A DNA stretch of 64,000 bases from contig NZ_JBHSJF010000008.1 in the NCBI RefSeq assembly GCF_042652085.1, positions 62,001 to 126,000 of the forward strand, written 5' to 3'. Position numbers and translations under genes: made by a program. A model generated the notes under the pieces. The model was not told where the DNA came from, ran no database searches, and was given only the letters and a program-made list of their open reading frames with translations. Numbering within the stretch: position 1 is the first letter of the stretch; each line of letters begins with the position of its first letter. This stretch comes from Flaviflagellibacter deserti (GTDB taxonomy: Bacteria; Pseudomonadota; Alphaproteobacteria; Rhizobiales; Methylopilaceae). Below are positions 26,360-35,213 of this stretch, piece after piece.

Positions 26360-26569
26360 TCAATTATCGCTGCCGAGCATCGTCCTGAGTGCTTCGGCGA
26401 CATGACGTGTCACCCGGCGCTTGTACTTGCGGTGCACGAGTTGGCCGTTGTGGTAGATGTCCTGCTCGACATAGAGCGTCTGGCCGTCCCAGCGCAGCAC
26501 ATTGTCCGATTCGATCGTCTCGATGACGCCGAGATCGATCTTGATCTCACCTTCAGCCGCCTGGCCCAT
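26360..26569 (-). CDS. Small hypothetical protein (69 aa)
   Basis: Not a family I can name. The start MGQAAEGEIKIDLGVIET (26569) is preferred to a longer frame reaching 26635, whose extra residues are Arg/Ser rich and look like shadow sequence. The body includes LRWDGQTLYVEQDIYHNGQL and a basic C-terminal helix (YKRRVTRHVAEALRTML). GGAGGA lies about 10 bases before the start. Convergent with argG, 17 bases away. Confidence 0.7.
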   Translation of the reverse strand: MGQAAEGEIKIDLGVIETIESDNVLRWDGQTLYVEQDIYHNGQLVHRKYKRRVTRHVAEALRTMLGSDN

Positions 26570-26835
26570 TCGTGTCCTCCGATCACGTCTTGTGCGTGAA
26601 TGAACCGAGGATAGCCGACTATGCCTCGTCGGCAAGCAATCGCTTCAGCCGGCGTCACAAATCAGTCTTGTGGCGGTCCTAGGCGTGGACTCGAACTCGT
26701 CGGCCGATCCGCCCCCGCCTATGCCGGCGCCGGCACTTCGACCAAGATCATTGACCAGACATTCACCTGAACGGGATATTTGCCTCCCAATATCCGCGAA
26801 TCCACCTCGCAGCCACGCTCCAGAAGGATGACTTC

Positions 26836-27882
26836 ATGACGGTCCTCGTTACCGGCGGCGCCGGCTATATCGGCAGCCACATGGTCCTCAACCTGGTGGA
26901 TCGCGGCGTGCCGACGATCGTACTCGACGATCTCTCCACGGGCTTTCGCTGGGCGGTCCCTCCGGGCGTGAGTTTCGTCGAGGGCGATGCCGGCGATACG
27001 CCGTTCCTGGAACGTCTGATCAAGGAGCACGGCGTCCAGTCGGTCATCCATTTCGCCGCGAAGATCGTGGTGCCGGATTCGGTTTCCGATCCGCTCGGTT
27101 ATTACCGCTCGAACACGATGAAGACCCGCAACCTGCTGGAGGCAGTGGTCAATGGCGGCGCAAAGCGCTTCGTCTTCTCGTCGACTGCCGCCGTCTACGG
27201 CAATCCACCGGTCAATCCGGTGGGAGAGGACATCGCCCCCGCGCNNNNNNNNNNNNNNNNNNNNNNNNNNNNNNNNNNNNNNNNNNNNNNNNNNNNNNNN
27301 NNNNNNNNNNNNNNNNNNNNNNNNNNNNNNNNNNNNNNNNNNNNNNNNNNNNNNNNNNNNNNNNNNNNNNNNNNNNNNNNNNNNNNNNNCGGCGCCGATC
27401 CCAAGGGCCGCTCCGGCCAATCGACCCCGAACGCCACCCACCTCATCAAGGTCGCGGTCCAGGCCGCGCTCGGCCAGCGCGAGGCGCTCGACGTCTTCGG
27501 GACAGATTACGAAACCCGCGACGGCACCTGCGTCCGTGACTACATCCACGTCTCGGATCTGATCGCGGCTCACGCGCTCGCGCTCAATCACCTCGAAAAC
27601 GGCGGGCCCAATCTCACGCTCAACTGTGGCTACGGGCAGGGCTATTCGGTGCTGGAGGTGATCGACGCGGTGAAGCGCGTCTCCGGCGTCGATTTCAAGG
27701 TCAACCTGTCGCCCCGTCGCCCGGGCGATCCGGCGAAGATCGTCGCCGCGGCCGACCGCATCCGCCGCAACCTTCACTGGGAGCCGTCTTATGACGATCT
27801 CGACACGATCGTCGCCCAGGCACTCGCCTGGGAGAAGCATCTCGGCGAACTCGGCTCGACGGGGAACGCCCGCCGAGGCTGA
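26836..27882 (+). CDS. galE: UDP-glucose 4-epimerase, interrupted by an assembly gap
   Basis: An SDR-superfamily epimerase interconverting UDP-glucose and UDP-galactose for surface polysaccharides. The NAD motif VTGGAGYIGSHMVLNLVD, LDDLSTGFRWAVP and VFSSTAAVYGNPP are intact before the gap. GADPKGRSGQS, the CVRDYIHVSDL motif and RRPGDPAKIVAAADRI are intact after it. The catalytic YxxxK motif should lie in the N run at 27245-27389 and cannot be checked. The frame is retained across the gap at its stated length. Confidence 0.9.
   Translation: MTVLVTGGAGYIGSHMVLNLVDRGVPTIVLDDLSTGFRWAVPPGVSFVEGDAGDTPFLERLIKEHGVQSVIHFAAKIVVPDSVSDPLGYYRSNTMKTRNLLEAVVNGGAKRFVFSSTAAVYGNPPVNPVGEDIAPAXXXXXXXXXXXXXXXXXXXXXXXXXXXXXXXXXXXXXXXXXXXXXXXXXGADPKGRSGQSTPNATHLIKVAVQAALGQREALDVFGTDYETRDGTCVRDYIHVSDLIAAHALALNHLENGGPNLTLNCGYGQGYSVLEVIDAVKRVSGVDFKVNLSPRRPGDPAKIVAAADRIRRNLHWEPSYDDLDTIVAQALAWEKHLGELGSTGNARRG
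27245..27389. other. Assembly gap (145 N)
   Basis: A run of 145 undetermined bases inside galE. It replaces the region coding for the catalytic Tyr-x3-Lys motif. The true length may differ from 145. Confidence 0.99.
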
Positions 27883-27885
27883 GAT

Positions 27886-28062
27886 CTAGAACCGGCGCCG
27901 GACGCGGGAGTAGAAATAGGCCCCCACCGACGCCGCCAGGGCCGCGACGATTACCCAGAACAAGATGATGATCCCGATCGCGCCGAAGATCGCCTGAAGC
28001 GTGTCCCAGAAACCGATCTGGGCAATGGCGATAGCGAGCAGGACAATGATCAGAATGGGCAT
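27886..28062 (-). CDS. 58-residue membrane miniprotein
   Basis: A short open frame with ATG at 28062 and TAG at 27886. It encodes two hydrophobic segments, MPILIIVLLAIAIAQIGFW and AIGIIILFWVIVAALAAS, separated by DTLQAIF, and ends with a basic tail (SRVRRRF) that by the positive-inside rule would face the cytoplasm. GC and codon use match the neighbours. It lies 3 bases from the convergent galE stop and diverges from the Ada-like gene. Function unknown. Confidence 0.65.
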   Translation of the reverse strand: MPILIIVLLAIAIAQIGFWDTLQAIFGAIGIIILFWVIVAALAASVGAYFYSRVRRRF

Positions 28063-28174
28063 ATAGGCGCGGCTCCCGTGTTGAGTCTCACTTCAACGCG
28101 CGAAGGCTGGTTTGGATCGACCTCGCAATCGTAATCGGGTGGCCGCAGGTCCCCCGAACGCCTACCTTGACGGC

Positions 28175-29059
28175 ATGCTACAGGAAACCATCGCCCTCGC
28201 GGCCGAGCAGGCCGCACCCGTCGCCGCCGGTACGGACTACGACTATGTCCGTCGCGCGGTGGAATTCATGACCGCCAATTGGCGGCGCCATCCGGAGGTG
28301 GAGGAAGTCGCCGCCCATGTCGGCCTCTCGCCCTCCCATTTCCACCACCTGTTCCGCCGCTGGGCGGGGCTTTCGCCGAACATGTTCCTGCAGGCGCTGA
28401 CGATCGACCGCGCCCGCGATCTCGTCCGTAATTCAAGCAATGTCCTCGACGCCAGCCTGGAACTCGGCCTATCCGGGCCCGGCCGTCTCCACGATCTTTT
28501 CGTCCAGCACGAGGCGATGTCGCCCGGCGAATGGAAGATCGGCGGAGCGGGCCTCCAGATCCGCTGGGGCTTCCATGAATCGCCTTTCGGCCGAGCTCTG
28601 GTGATGACCACCCCGCGCGGCCTTTGCGGCGTCGGTTTCTCGGACGGCGACGATCGTGCCGCTTTCGCGGACATGGCCGGGCGCTGGCCGAACGCCGCGT
28701 TCATCGAGGATGTCGCCTCCACCGAACCTTACGCGCGGCGCGCCTTTGAGCGTGAAAAATGGTCCCCGGATCAACCGCTCCGCGTGGTTCTGATCGGCAC
28801 GGATTTCCAGATCCGTGTGTGGGAGAGCCTGCTGGAGATTCCGATAGGCCGTGCGGATACCTATGCGAATATCGCCCGCAAACTCGGTCAGCCCACCGCC
28901 GCGCGCGCGGTTGGGGCGGCGGTCGGACGAAATCCGATCTCCTTCTGCGTTCCCTGCCACCGAGTTCTCGGCAAATCGGGCGCGCTGACAGGCTATCATT
29001 GGGGCCTGACACGCAAGCAAGCCATGCTTGGCTGGGAAAGCGGAGCAGTTTCCGCCTGA
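28175..29059 (+). CDS. AraC-type helix-turn-helix / methylated-DNA-cysteine S-methyltransferase fusion (Ada-like)
   Basis: A 294-residue fusion. The N-terminal AraC domain has two helix-turn-helix units (VEEVAAHVGLSPSHFHHLFR is the first). The C-terminal alkyltransferase domain contains the acceptor Cys in SFCVPCHRVLGKSGALTGYH. The N-terminal zinc/phosphotriester domain of E. coli Ada (with Cys38) is absent, so phosphotriester-triggered activation is not expected. The role is direct O6-alkylguanine repair. ATG 28175 is preferred; the frame is open to a TTG at 28112. Confidence 0.92.
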   Translation: MLQETIALAAEQAAPVAAGTDYDYVRRAVEFMTANWRRHPEVEEVAAHVGLSPSHFHHLFRRWAGLSPNMFLQALTIDRARDLVRNSSNVLDASLELGLSGPGRLHDLFVQHEAMSPGEWKIGGAGLQIRWGFHESPFGRALVMTTPRGLCGVGFSDGDDRAAFADMAGRWPNAAFIEDVASTEPYARRAFEREKWSPDQPLRVVLIGTDFQIRVWESLLEIPIGRADTYANIARKLGQPTAARAVGAAVGRNPISFCVPCHRVLGKSGALTGYHWGLTRKQAMLGWESGAVSA

Positions 29060-29174
29060 TCCAACCTATCCAAGGACAAGGCGCGGCCCGAATCTGGTCC
29101 GAGCCGCGTGCCGCTTGACCCACAGTCATTGCTTTTTCGCACGCCATGCCTATGGTGCGCGCCAAATCATGCAC

Positions 29175-29219
29175 GGCCGCTCCCAGACGTCCGCACCAAG
29201 CGGCGGGGCGGCCTTTTTT
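29175..29219 (+). terminator. Intrinsic terminator 12 bases before typA
   Basis: GGCCGCTCC (29175-29183) pairs with GGGGCGGCC (29205-29213) through 9 bp including one T-G wobble, with a 21-base loop and six T residues at 29214-29219. It is the strongest intrinsic terminator in this part of the window. It ends 12 bases before the typA ATG. Confidence 0.75.
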
Positions 29220-29231
29220 GGATTCCGACTT

Positions 29232-31055
29232 ATGAAACTGCGTAATATCGCGATCATCGCCCACGTCGACCATGGCAAGACCACTCTCGTCGACGAACTC
29301 CTGAAGCAGTCCGGCACCTATCGCGAAAACCAGCGCGTCGCCGAACGCGTGATGGACTCGAACGATCTCGAAAAGGAACGCGGCATCACCATCCTAGCCA
29401 AGGCGACCTCGATCGTCTGGAAGGATACCCGCATCAACATCGTCGACACCCCTGGCCACGCCGATTTCGGCGGAGAGGTCGAGCGCATCCTGAACATGGT
29501 CGACGGCGCGATCGTCCTCGTCGACGCCGCCGAAGGCCCGATGCCGCAGACCAAGTTCGTGGTCGGCAAGGCGCTGAAGGTCGGCCTCCGCCCGATCGTC
29601 GCGATCAACAAGGTCGACCGCTCGGACGCCCGTCCGTCCGAAGTCGTCAACGAGGTGTTCGACCTCTTTGCCGCGCTCGACGCGACCGACGAACAGCTGG
29701 ACTTCCACATCCTCTACGGTTCCGGACGTTCGGGCTGGATGGCCAAGGCGCCGGAGGGCCCGCAGGACCAAGGCATGGCGCCGCTGCTCGATCTCGTGCT
29801 TGATCACGTGCCGGAGCCGAAGGTCGCAGCCGACAGCCAGTTCCGCATGATCGGCACCTTGCTCGAAGCCAATCCGTTCCTCGGCCGCATGATCACCGGC
29901 CGCATCACGTCCGGTTCGATCAAGCCGAACCAGAGCATCAAGGTGCTCGCGCAGGACGGCACCGTGGTCGAGCAGGGCCGCATTTCCAAGATCATGGCTT
30001 TCCGCGGCATCGAGCGGCAGGCGATCGAGGAAGGCGTCGCAGGCGACATCATCGCCATCGCCGGCCTGTCCAAGGGCACTGTTGCCGACACGTTCTGCGA
30101 TCTCGGCGTCACCGAGCCGCTCAAGGCCCAGCCGATCGACCCGCCGACCGTCACCATGTCCTTCATCGTCAACGACAGCCCGCTTGCTGGCACCGAGGGC
30201 GACAAGGTCACCAGCCGCGTCATCCGCGACCGTCTGCTGAAGGAAGCGGAAGGCAATGTCGCACTGAAGATCGAAGAGGCGTCCGATAAGGATTCGTTCT
30301 TTGTGTCCGGCCGCGGCGAACTCCAGCTGTCCGTGCTGATCGAGACCATGCGCCGCGAAGGCTTCGAACTCTCGATCTCGCGCCCGCGCGTCGTTCTCCA
30401 GAAGGACGAAGCCGGCAATACGCTTGAGCCCGTCGAGGAAGTGGTGATCGACGTCGACGAGGAGCATTCCGGCGTCGTCGTGCAGAAAATGTCCGAACGG
30501 CGTGGCGAAATGCTGGAAATGCGCCCCTCCGGCGGCAACCGTCTTCGCCTCGTCTTCCGCGCTCCGACGCGCGGCCTGATCGGCTACCAGGCTGACCTGA
30601 TGACCGACACACGCGGCACGGCGATCATGAACCGCCTGTTCCACGCCTATGAACCCTACAAGGGCGACATCGCCGGTCGCCGCAACGGCGTCTTGATCGC
30701 GAACTCGCCGGGCGAGGCCGTCGCGTACGCCCTCTGGAACCTCGAAGACCGCGGCCCGATGATGATCGAGCCCGGCTGGAAGGTCTATCAGGGCATGATC
30801 GTCGGCGAGCATACCCGCGACAACGATCTCGAAGTGAACGTGCTCAAGGGCAAGCAGCTGACGAACATCCGCACGACGTCGAAGGACGAGGCGGTGCGCC
30901 TGACGCCGCCGATCCGCATGACGCTCGAGCGCGCGCTGACCTACATCCAGGACGACGAGCGCGTCGAGGTGACGCCGAAGTCGATCCGCCTGCGCAAGGT
31001 TCATCTCGATCCGAACGAACGCAAGCGTTCGGAGAAGATGAAGGAAACGGCCTGA
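29232..31055 (+). CDS. typA: Translational GTPase TypA/BipA
   Basis: A 607-residue EF-G-like GTPase that acts on ribosomes under stress and aids large-subunit assembly. The P loop is AHVDHGKTTL, switch I RGITI, G3 DTPGHADFGGEV, G4 NKVD. Later domains show GRGELQLSVLIETMRREGF (EF-G domain III-like) and the TypA-specific C-terminal end. The ATG at 29232 is the canonical MKLRNIAIIAHVDHG start, but no Shine-Dalgarno precedes it, and a terminator ends 12 bases upstream, which is unusual. Confidence 0.96.
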   Translation: MKLRNIAIIAHVDHGKTTLVDELLKQSGTYRENQRVAERVMDSNDLEKERGITILAKATSIVWKDTRINIVDTPGHADFGGEVERILNMVDGAIVLVDAAEGPMPQTKFVVGKALKVGLRPIVAINKVDRSDARPSEVVNEVFDLFAALDATDEQLDFHILYGSGRSGWMAKAPEGPQDQGMAPLLDLVLDHVPEPKVAADSQFRMIGTLLEANPFLGRMITGRITSGSIKPNQSIKVLAQDGTVVEQGRISKIMAFRGIERQAIEEGVAGDIIAIAGLSKGTVADTFCDLGVTEPLKAQPIDPPTVTMSFIVNDSPLAGTEGDKVTSRVIRDRLLKEAEGNVALKIEEASDKDSFFVSGRGELQLSVLIETMRREGFELSISRPRVVLQKDEAGNTLEPVEEVVIDVDEEHSGVVVQKMSERRGEMLEMRPSGGNRLRLVFRAPTRGLIGYQADLMTDTRGTAIMNRLFHAYEPYKGDIAGRRNGVLIANSPGEAVAYALWNLEDRGPMMIEPGWKVYQGMIVGEHTRDNDLEVNVLKGKQLTNIRTTSKDEAVRLTPPIRMTLERALTYIQDDERVEVTPKSIRLRKVHLDPNERKRSEKMKETA

Positions 31056-31128
31056 CCTTCTAAGAGGCGCCGCGGCGCGCTAGGTTAGCCGCGGCCCTCC
31101 CTTTCCGATTGCAGTGGCTCTGTCGCGC

Positions 31129-33744
31129 ATGACGGCATCTTCTGGACCGGAGCTTAGAGACGACGCCCCTAACGAAGAGGCGCCATCTTTCCTGTCTTTC
31201 GAGAGGATGGGGCGCTGGCGTTACCTCCTCTTCGGCATCGCCTCCGCCGCGCTGCTCGCCATCGTCGGCGTCGCGCTTTACCACCTAGCCTCCGAGATCA
31301 CTTATGACGACGTCGTCGCCCAATTGGTGGCGACGCCATGGTCGGCGGTCTTTGCGGCGATCCTGATGACGGTCGGAAGCTTCCTGACCCTGTCGTTCTA
31401 CGACATGGCGGCGCTCTCGTTCATCGGCAAACAGCGCCCGTGGCCCGCCGTCGCGCTGACCTCGTTCTTCGCCTTCGCGGTCGGCAACATCGCCGGTTTC
31501 GGACCGCTGACCGGCGGCGCGATCCGCTACCGCTTCTACTCCACGCTGGGCCTCGACGCCGTCGACGTCGGCAAGATCGTCGCCTTCGTGACGGCGACGT
31601 TCGGCATGGGCGTGATGGCAGTCACGAGCTTCGGGCTCGCGATCGTCGCCGAGGATGTCGCCGCGCCGCTGGGCATTCCACCGAACCTGCTTCGCATCGT
31701 CGGCTTGGCGGGCCTCGCCATCATCACCCTCATGCTGGTCGCATCGGCACGCCGGAAACCGTTCAAGCTGGGCCGGTTCGAGCTCGAACTTCCGACGCCG
31801 GCGATCCTGATCGGTCAGATCGTCATATCCGGCGTCGATCTGGCCTTCGCCGCCGCGGCGCTCTGGTTTCTGCTTCCCGAGAGCGGGATTTCGCTGCCGG
31901 CTTTCGTCGCGATCTTCTCGGTCGCGGTCGGGCTTGGCGTGCTGAGCCATGTCCCCGCCGGCATCGGCGTGTTCGAGGCGGTCATCGTCGGCGTGGTTTC
32001 GCAGACGGCCGATGTCGACCATGTGCTCGGAGGCCTCGTCCTCTTCCGCGCGGTCTACTACGTCCTGCCGCTCGTCACAGCCGCTCTGGTCGCCAGTGCG
32101 CTCGAGACCCGCCGCCTTGCCGAGGGTCCGCTCGCGCTAATCGTTCGCGCCGGCACCCGCGTCGCGCCGCCGGTTCTCTCCGCGCTGACCTTCGTCATCG
32201 GCACGATCCTCGTTCTGTCCGGCGTGACCCCGGCAACGTCGGACGCGCTCGATATCCTCTCGAACTACGTGCCGCTGCCAATTCTCGAAAGCGCGCACTT
32301 CCTCGCCAGCATCCTCGGCATCGGCCTCCTGATCGTCGCCCGCGGCCTGGCCTTCCGCCTCGACGGCGCCTGGTGGGCGGCGATGATCTCGATCGCCGTC
32401 GCTGTCGTGCTGTCGCTGATCAAGGCGATCGCCCTGGTTGAGGCCGTCCTTCTGGTCGCGCTCGGCATTCTCCTCTGGGCGACGCGGGACATGTTCACGC
32501 GTCCCTCGCGGCTGACCCATCAGGTGCTATCGCCGGTCTGGATGGTCGCCATCCTGACCATCATCATCACCGCTTTCGCCGTCCTGATGTTCGCCTACAG
32601 TGAGGTCGAATACACCCACGGTCTCTGGTGGGAATTCGAGTTCGAGAGCGAAGCTCCGCGCAGTCTTCGCGCTCTGCTGGGCGTCGCACTTGTCGCTGGC
32701 TTCGTCGCGGCGTGGAGCCTTCTCCGCCACGTCCAGACGCCGGTGTCGGTCGCAACTCCCGGAGAGATCGAAAAGGCACGGGCGATCGCGCAGGCGAGCG
32801 ATCACGCCGATGCCAATCTTGTCGTGATGGGCGACAAGAGCCTGATGTTCTCCGACGACGGTCGGGCCTTCATCATGTACGGCGTCCGCGCCCGGTCATG
32901 GATCGCGCTGTTCGATCCGATCGGGCCGCAGGAATCCTGGCCCGGCCTGATCTGGGACTTCGTCGAGACCTCCCGCGCCGCCGGCGCCCGCGCGGTGTTC
33001 TATCAGGTGGCGGCCGAGAACCTAGCGCTCTACGCCGATGCCGGCCTGCAGGCTTTCAAATTGGGCGAAGAGGCGCGGCTCGACCTGACGACCTTCGATC
33101 TCACCGGCTCGAAACGCTCCGGTCTGCGCCAGAGCTATAATCGCGGCCAGCGCGACGGACTGAGCTTCGAGTTCATCCCGGTCGAGGCCGTGCCCGCGAT
33201 CTACGACGACCTCGCCCGCATTTCGGCCGCATGGCTCGATCATCACAATGCGCGGGAGAAGCGATTCTCGCTCGGGGCCTTCATCAAGGACTATGTCCTG
33301 TCCCAGCCGGTGGCGGTCCTGCGCCACGAGGGAAAGATCATCGCCTTCGCCAACATAATGACCACCGAGACGCACGAGGAGGCGACCGTCGACCTGATGC
33401 GGTTCGCCCCCGGCGCGCCGAATGTGGCGATGGAATTCCTGTTCACGTCGCTCTGCCTGCAGCTGCGGCAGCAGGGCTATCGATGGTTCATCCTCGGCAT
33501 GGCACCGCTCTCGGGCTTATCAGAAAGTCCGGCAGCCCCGCTCTGGCATCGGATCGGTCGGACGGTATTTTCCCACGGCGAGCGCTTCTACAATTTTCGC
33601 GGATTGCGGGCGTTCAAGAACAAATTCCATCCCGAGTGGAGGCCGCGTTATCTTGCGGTCCCTGGCGGCATCGAGCCGGCGCTCGCTCTGGCAGACGCCA
33701 CCGCGCTCATCGGCGGTGGCTTGAAAGGTGTCCTCGGCAAATGA
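31129..33744 (+). CDS. mprF: Bifunctional lysylphosphatidylglycerol flippase/synthetase MprF (LpiA)
   Basis: An 871-residue membrane protein. The first ~480 residues form a multi-helix flippase domain (for example FGPLTGGAIRYRFYSTLGLD and SHVPAGIGVFEAVIVG). The C-terminal ~320 residues are the DUF2156 aminoacyl-transferase domain (DLTTFDLTGSKRSGLRQSYN, ATVDLMRFAP). It lysinylates phosphatidylglycerol with Lys-tRNA, giving acid and cationic-peptide resistance. The next gene overlaps by four bases and encodes the matching hydrolase-type protein. The start could also be GTG 31114. Confidence 0.93.
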   Translation: MTASSGPELRDDAPNEEAPSFLSFERMGRWRYLLFGIASAALLAIVGVALYHLASEITYDDVVAQLVATPWSAVFAAILMTVGSFLTLSFYDMAALSFIGKQRPWPAVALTSFFAFAVGNIAGFGPLTGGAIRYRFYSTLGLDAVDVGKIVAFVTATFGMGVMAVTSFGLAIVAEDVAAPLGIPPNLLRIVGLAGLAIITLMLVASARRKPFKLGRFELELPTPAILIGQIVISGVDLAFAAAALWFLLPESGISLPAFVAIFSVAVGLGVLSHVPAGIGVFEAVIVGVVSQTADVDHVLGGLVLFRAVYYVLPLVTAALVASALETRRLAEGPLALIVRAGTRVAPPVLSALTFVIGTILVLSGVTPATSDALDILSNYVPLPILESAHFLASILGIGLLIVARGLAFRLDGAWWAAMISIAVAVVLSLIKAIALVEAVLLVALGILLWATRDMFTRPSRLTHQVLSPVWMVAILTIIITAFAVLMFAYSEVEYTHGLWWEFEFESEAPRSLRALLGVALVAGFVAAWSLLRHVQTPVSVATPGEIEKARAIAQASDHADANLVVMGDKSLMFSDDGRAFIMYGVRARSWIALFDPIGPQESWPGLIWDFVETSRAAGARAVFYQVAAENLALYADAGLQAFKLGEEARLDLTTFDLTGSKRSGLRQSYNRGQRDGLSFEFIPVEAVPAIYDDLARISAAWLDHHNAREKRFSLGAFIKDYVLSQPVAVLRHEGKIIAFANIMTTETHEEATVDLMRFAPGAPNVAMEFLFTSLCLQLRQQGYRWFILGMAPLSGLSESPAAPLWHRIGRTVFSHGERFYNFRGLRAFKNKFHPEWRPRYLAVPGGIEPALALADATALIGGGLKGVLGK

Positions 33745-35081
33745 AGCGTATCGTCGTCGGTCTCTTTTTCTCGCTCCTCATTTCACCTGTGCTCGCGCAG
33801 ACGACGTCGCCGGTCGCGACCCAATCTCCCACTCCCCCGAAGCTCGACACCGGACTGTTTGGCGATTCCAAAATCCTCCGACCGCAAGGTGACGCGCGCG
33901 GCGTGATTTTCCTGTTCTCGGGAGATCAAGGCTGGGGGCAGACAGAGGAGACGACCGCGCAGGTCCTCGCCACGGCCGGCGCCTTCGTCGTCGAGGTCGA
34001 CCTGAAGGTCTATTCGGACGAGCTGAACAAGACGGACGGCGATTGCCTCTATCTGATCAGCGACGTCGAGGGCATCAGTTACCAGCTTCAGCGCGAGGCG
34101 GGTTCGCAGAACTATCGCTCGCCGATCATCGCAGGCTTCGGCACCGGCGGCGCGCTCGTCCTCGCCATGTCGCAGCAGACACCGGCGGCAACCGTCAGCC
34201 GGGCGCTCGCAATCGACCCGACGACACCGCCGACTTTCGCAAAGCCGATGTGCGGCCTCGACCGCGATCTTCCTGAAGTCGGGGTGGAGACCGTCGAGGC
34301 CCGCTTCACCGAGGCGGCCACTAAGGCCGGCCGCGATTACGTCGCTTCGCTGATCAAGCGCGACATGGACATCGACCTCGAGGACTCGACCGACGATCCG
34401 GGCAAGATCGTCGTTTCCATGCTGTCCGAGGAACTGGAGGTCGAGCCACCGTCGAAGGACCGTCTCGACAATCTGCCTCTGGAGGAACTCCCGACTGACA
34501 AGCCGTCGGACACGATCGCGATCGTCTATTCCGGCGATGGCGGCTGGCGCGACCTGGACAAGACAATCGCCGAGAACTTCCAGAAACACGGGATGCCGAC
34601 GGTCGGCATCGACTCGCTCCGCTATTTCTGGTCGGAGAAGGCGCCGGCGACAGTCGCCAAGGATCTTCAGCTCATCATCGACACCTATACGAGCCGATGG
34701 AAAGCCCAGAAGGTGATGCTGGTCGGCTATTCGTTCGGCGCCGACATCCTGCCTGAGACATATAATCTCCTGCCGGCCGCAACGCGCGCGAAGATCCGCC
34801 AGATTTCGCTGCTCGGCTTCGCGGCCCAAGGCTCGTTCGAAATCTCGGTCGCCGGCTGGCTCGGCGGCGATTCCGGCGATTCACGGCCGGCGCTGAAACA
34901 GATCGAGCGCATCGACCCCAAGCTCATCCAGTGCTTCTACGGCAAGGAAGAGGACGACAGCGCCTGCCCGAAACTCGACAAGACGAAGGTCGAGCTGATC
35001 GCGATCGATGGCGGCCATCATTTCGACGGCGATTACGATGCCCTGGCCGACAAGATCCTAGCCGGCCTGAAAACACGCTGA
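33741..35081 (+). CDS. acvB: AcvB/VirJ family periplasmic protein (lysyl-phosphatidylglycerol hydrolase type)
   Basis: A 446-residue exported protein with a signal peptide (MKRIVVGLFFSLLISPVLAQ). Two alpha/beta-hydrolase-like modules follow. The first has a degenerate nucleophile turn (IAGFGTGGAL) and the second a proper GYSFGAD serine elbow with the late His in IDGGHHFDGD. Agrobacterium AcvB and Rhizobium AtvA are the nearest known relatives; they pair with LpiA/MprF and hydrolyse aminoacyl-phosphatidylglycerol. The ATGA overlap with mprF matches this. Confidence 0.93.
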   Translation: MKRIVVGLFFSLLISPVLAQTTSPVATQSPTPPKLDTGLFGDSKILRPQGDARGVIFLFSGDQGWGQTEETTAQVLATAGAFVVEVDLKVYSDELNKTDGDCLYLISDVEGISYQLQREAGSQNYRSPIIAGFGTGGALVLAMSQQTPAATVSRALAIDPTTPPTFAKPMCGLDRDLPEVGVETVEARFTEAATKAGRDYVASLIKRDMDIDLEDSTDDPGKIVVSMLSEELEVEPPSKDRLDNLPLEELPTDKPSDTIAIVYSGDGGWRDLDKTIAENFQKHGMPTVGIDSLRYFWSEKAPATVAKDLQLIIDTYTSRWKAQKVMLVGYSFGADILPETYNLLPAATRAKIRQISLLGFAAQGSFEISVAGWLGGDSGDSRPALKQIERIDPKLIQCFYGKEEDDSACPKLDKTKVELIAIDGGHHFDGDYDALADKILAGLKTR

Positions 35082-35164
35082 GATTCTTCGGCGCGATTGA
35101 ACCATTTCGGGAACGGCTGCGACCAAAGGATATGCGCCGCTGTCCCCTCCCGGCGCAGACATCT

Positions 35165-35211
35165 GGGCCGAGCCGTTTCCCCGCCCCCAAACAAACGGCT
35201 CGGCCCTTTTT
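35165..35211. terminator. Strong bidirectional terminator between acvB and cysK
   Basis: A perfect 14-bp stem (GGGCCGAGCCGTTT against AAACGGCTCGGCCC) with a 14-base loop followed by TTTTT on the plus strand. It serves acvB; the minus-strand cysK ends only a few bases beyond. Confidence 0.88.
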
Positions 35212-35213
35212 GA

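Noticed and set aside
26674..26715. tRNA-like T-arm sequence (AGTTCGAGTCCACGCC on the minus strand)
   Set aside because: The five bases on either side of the TTCGA loop do not pair, and no anticodon or acceptor arm can be built around it. The interval of about 266 bases before galE shows nothing else I can support.
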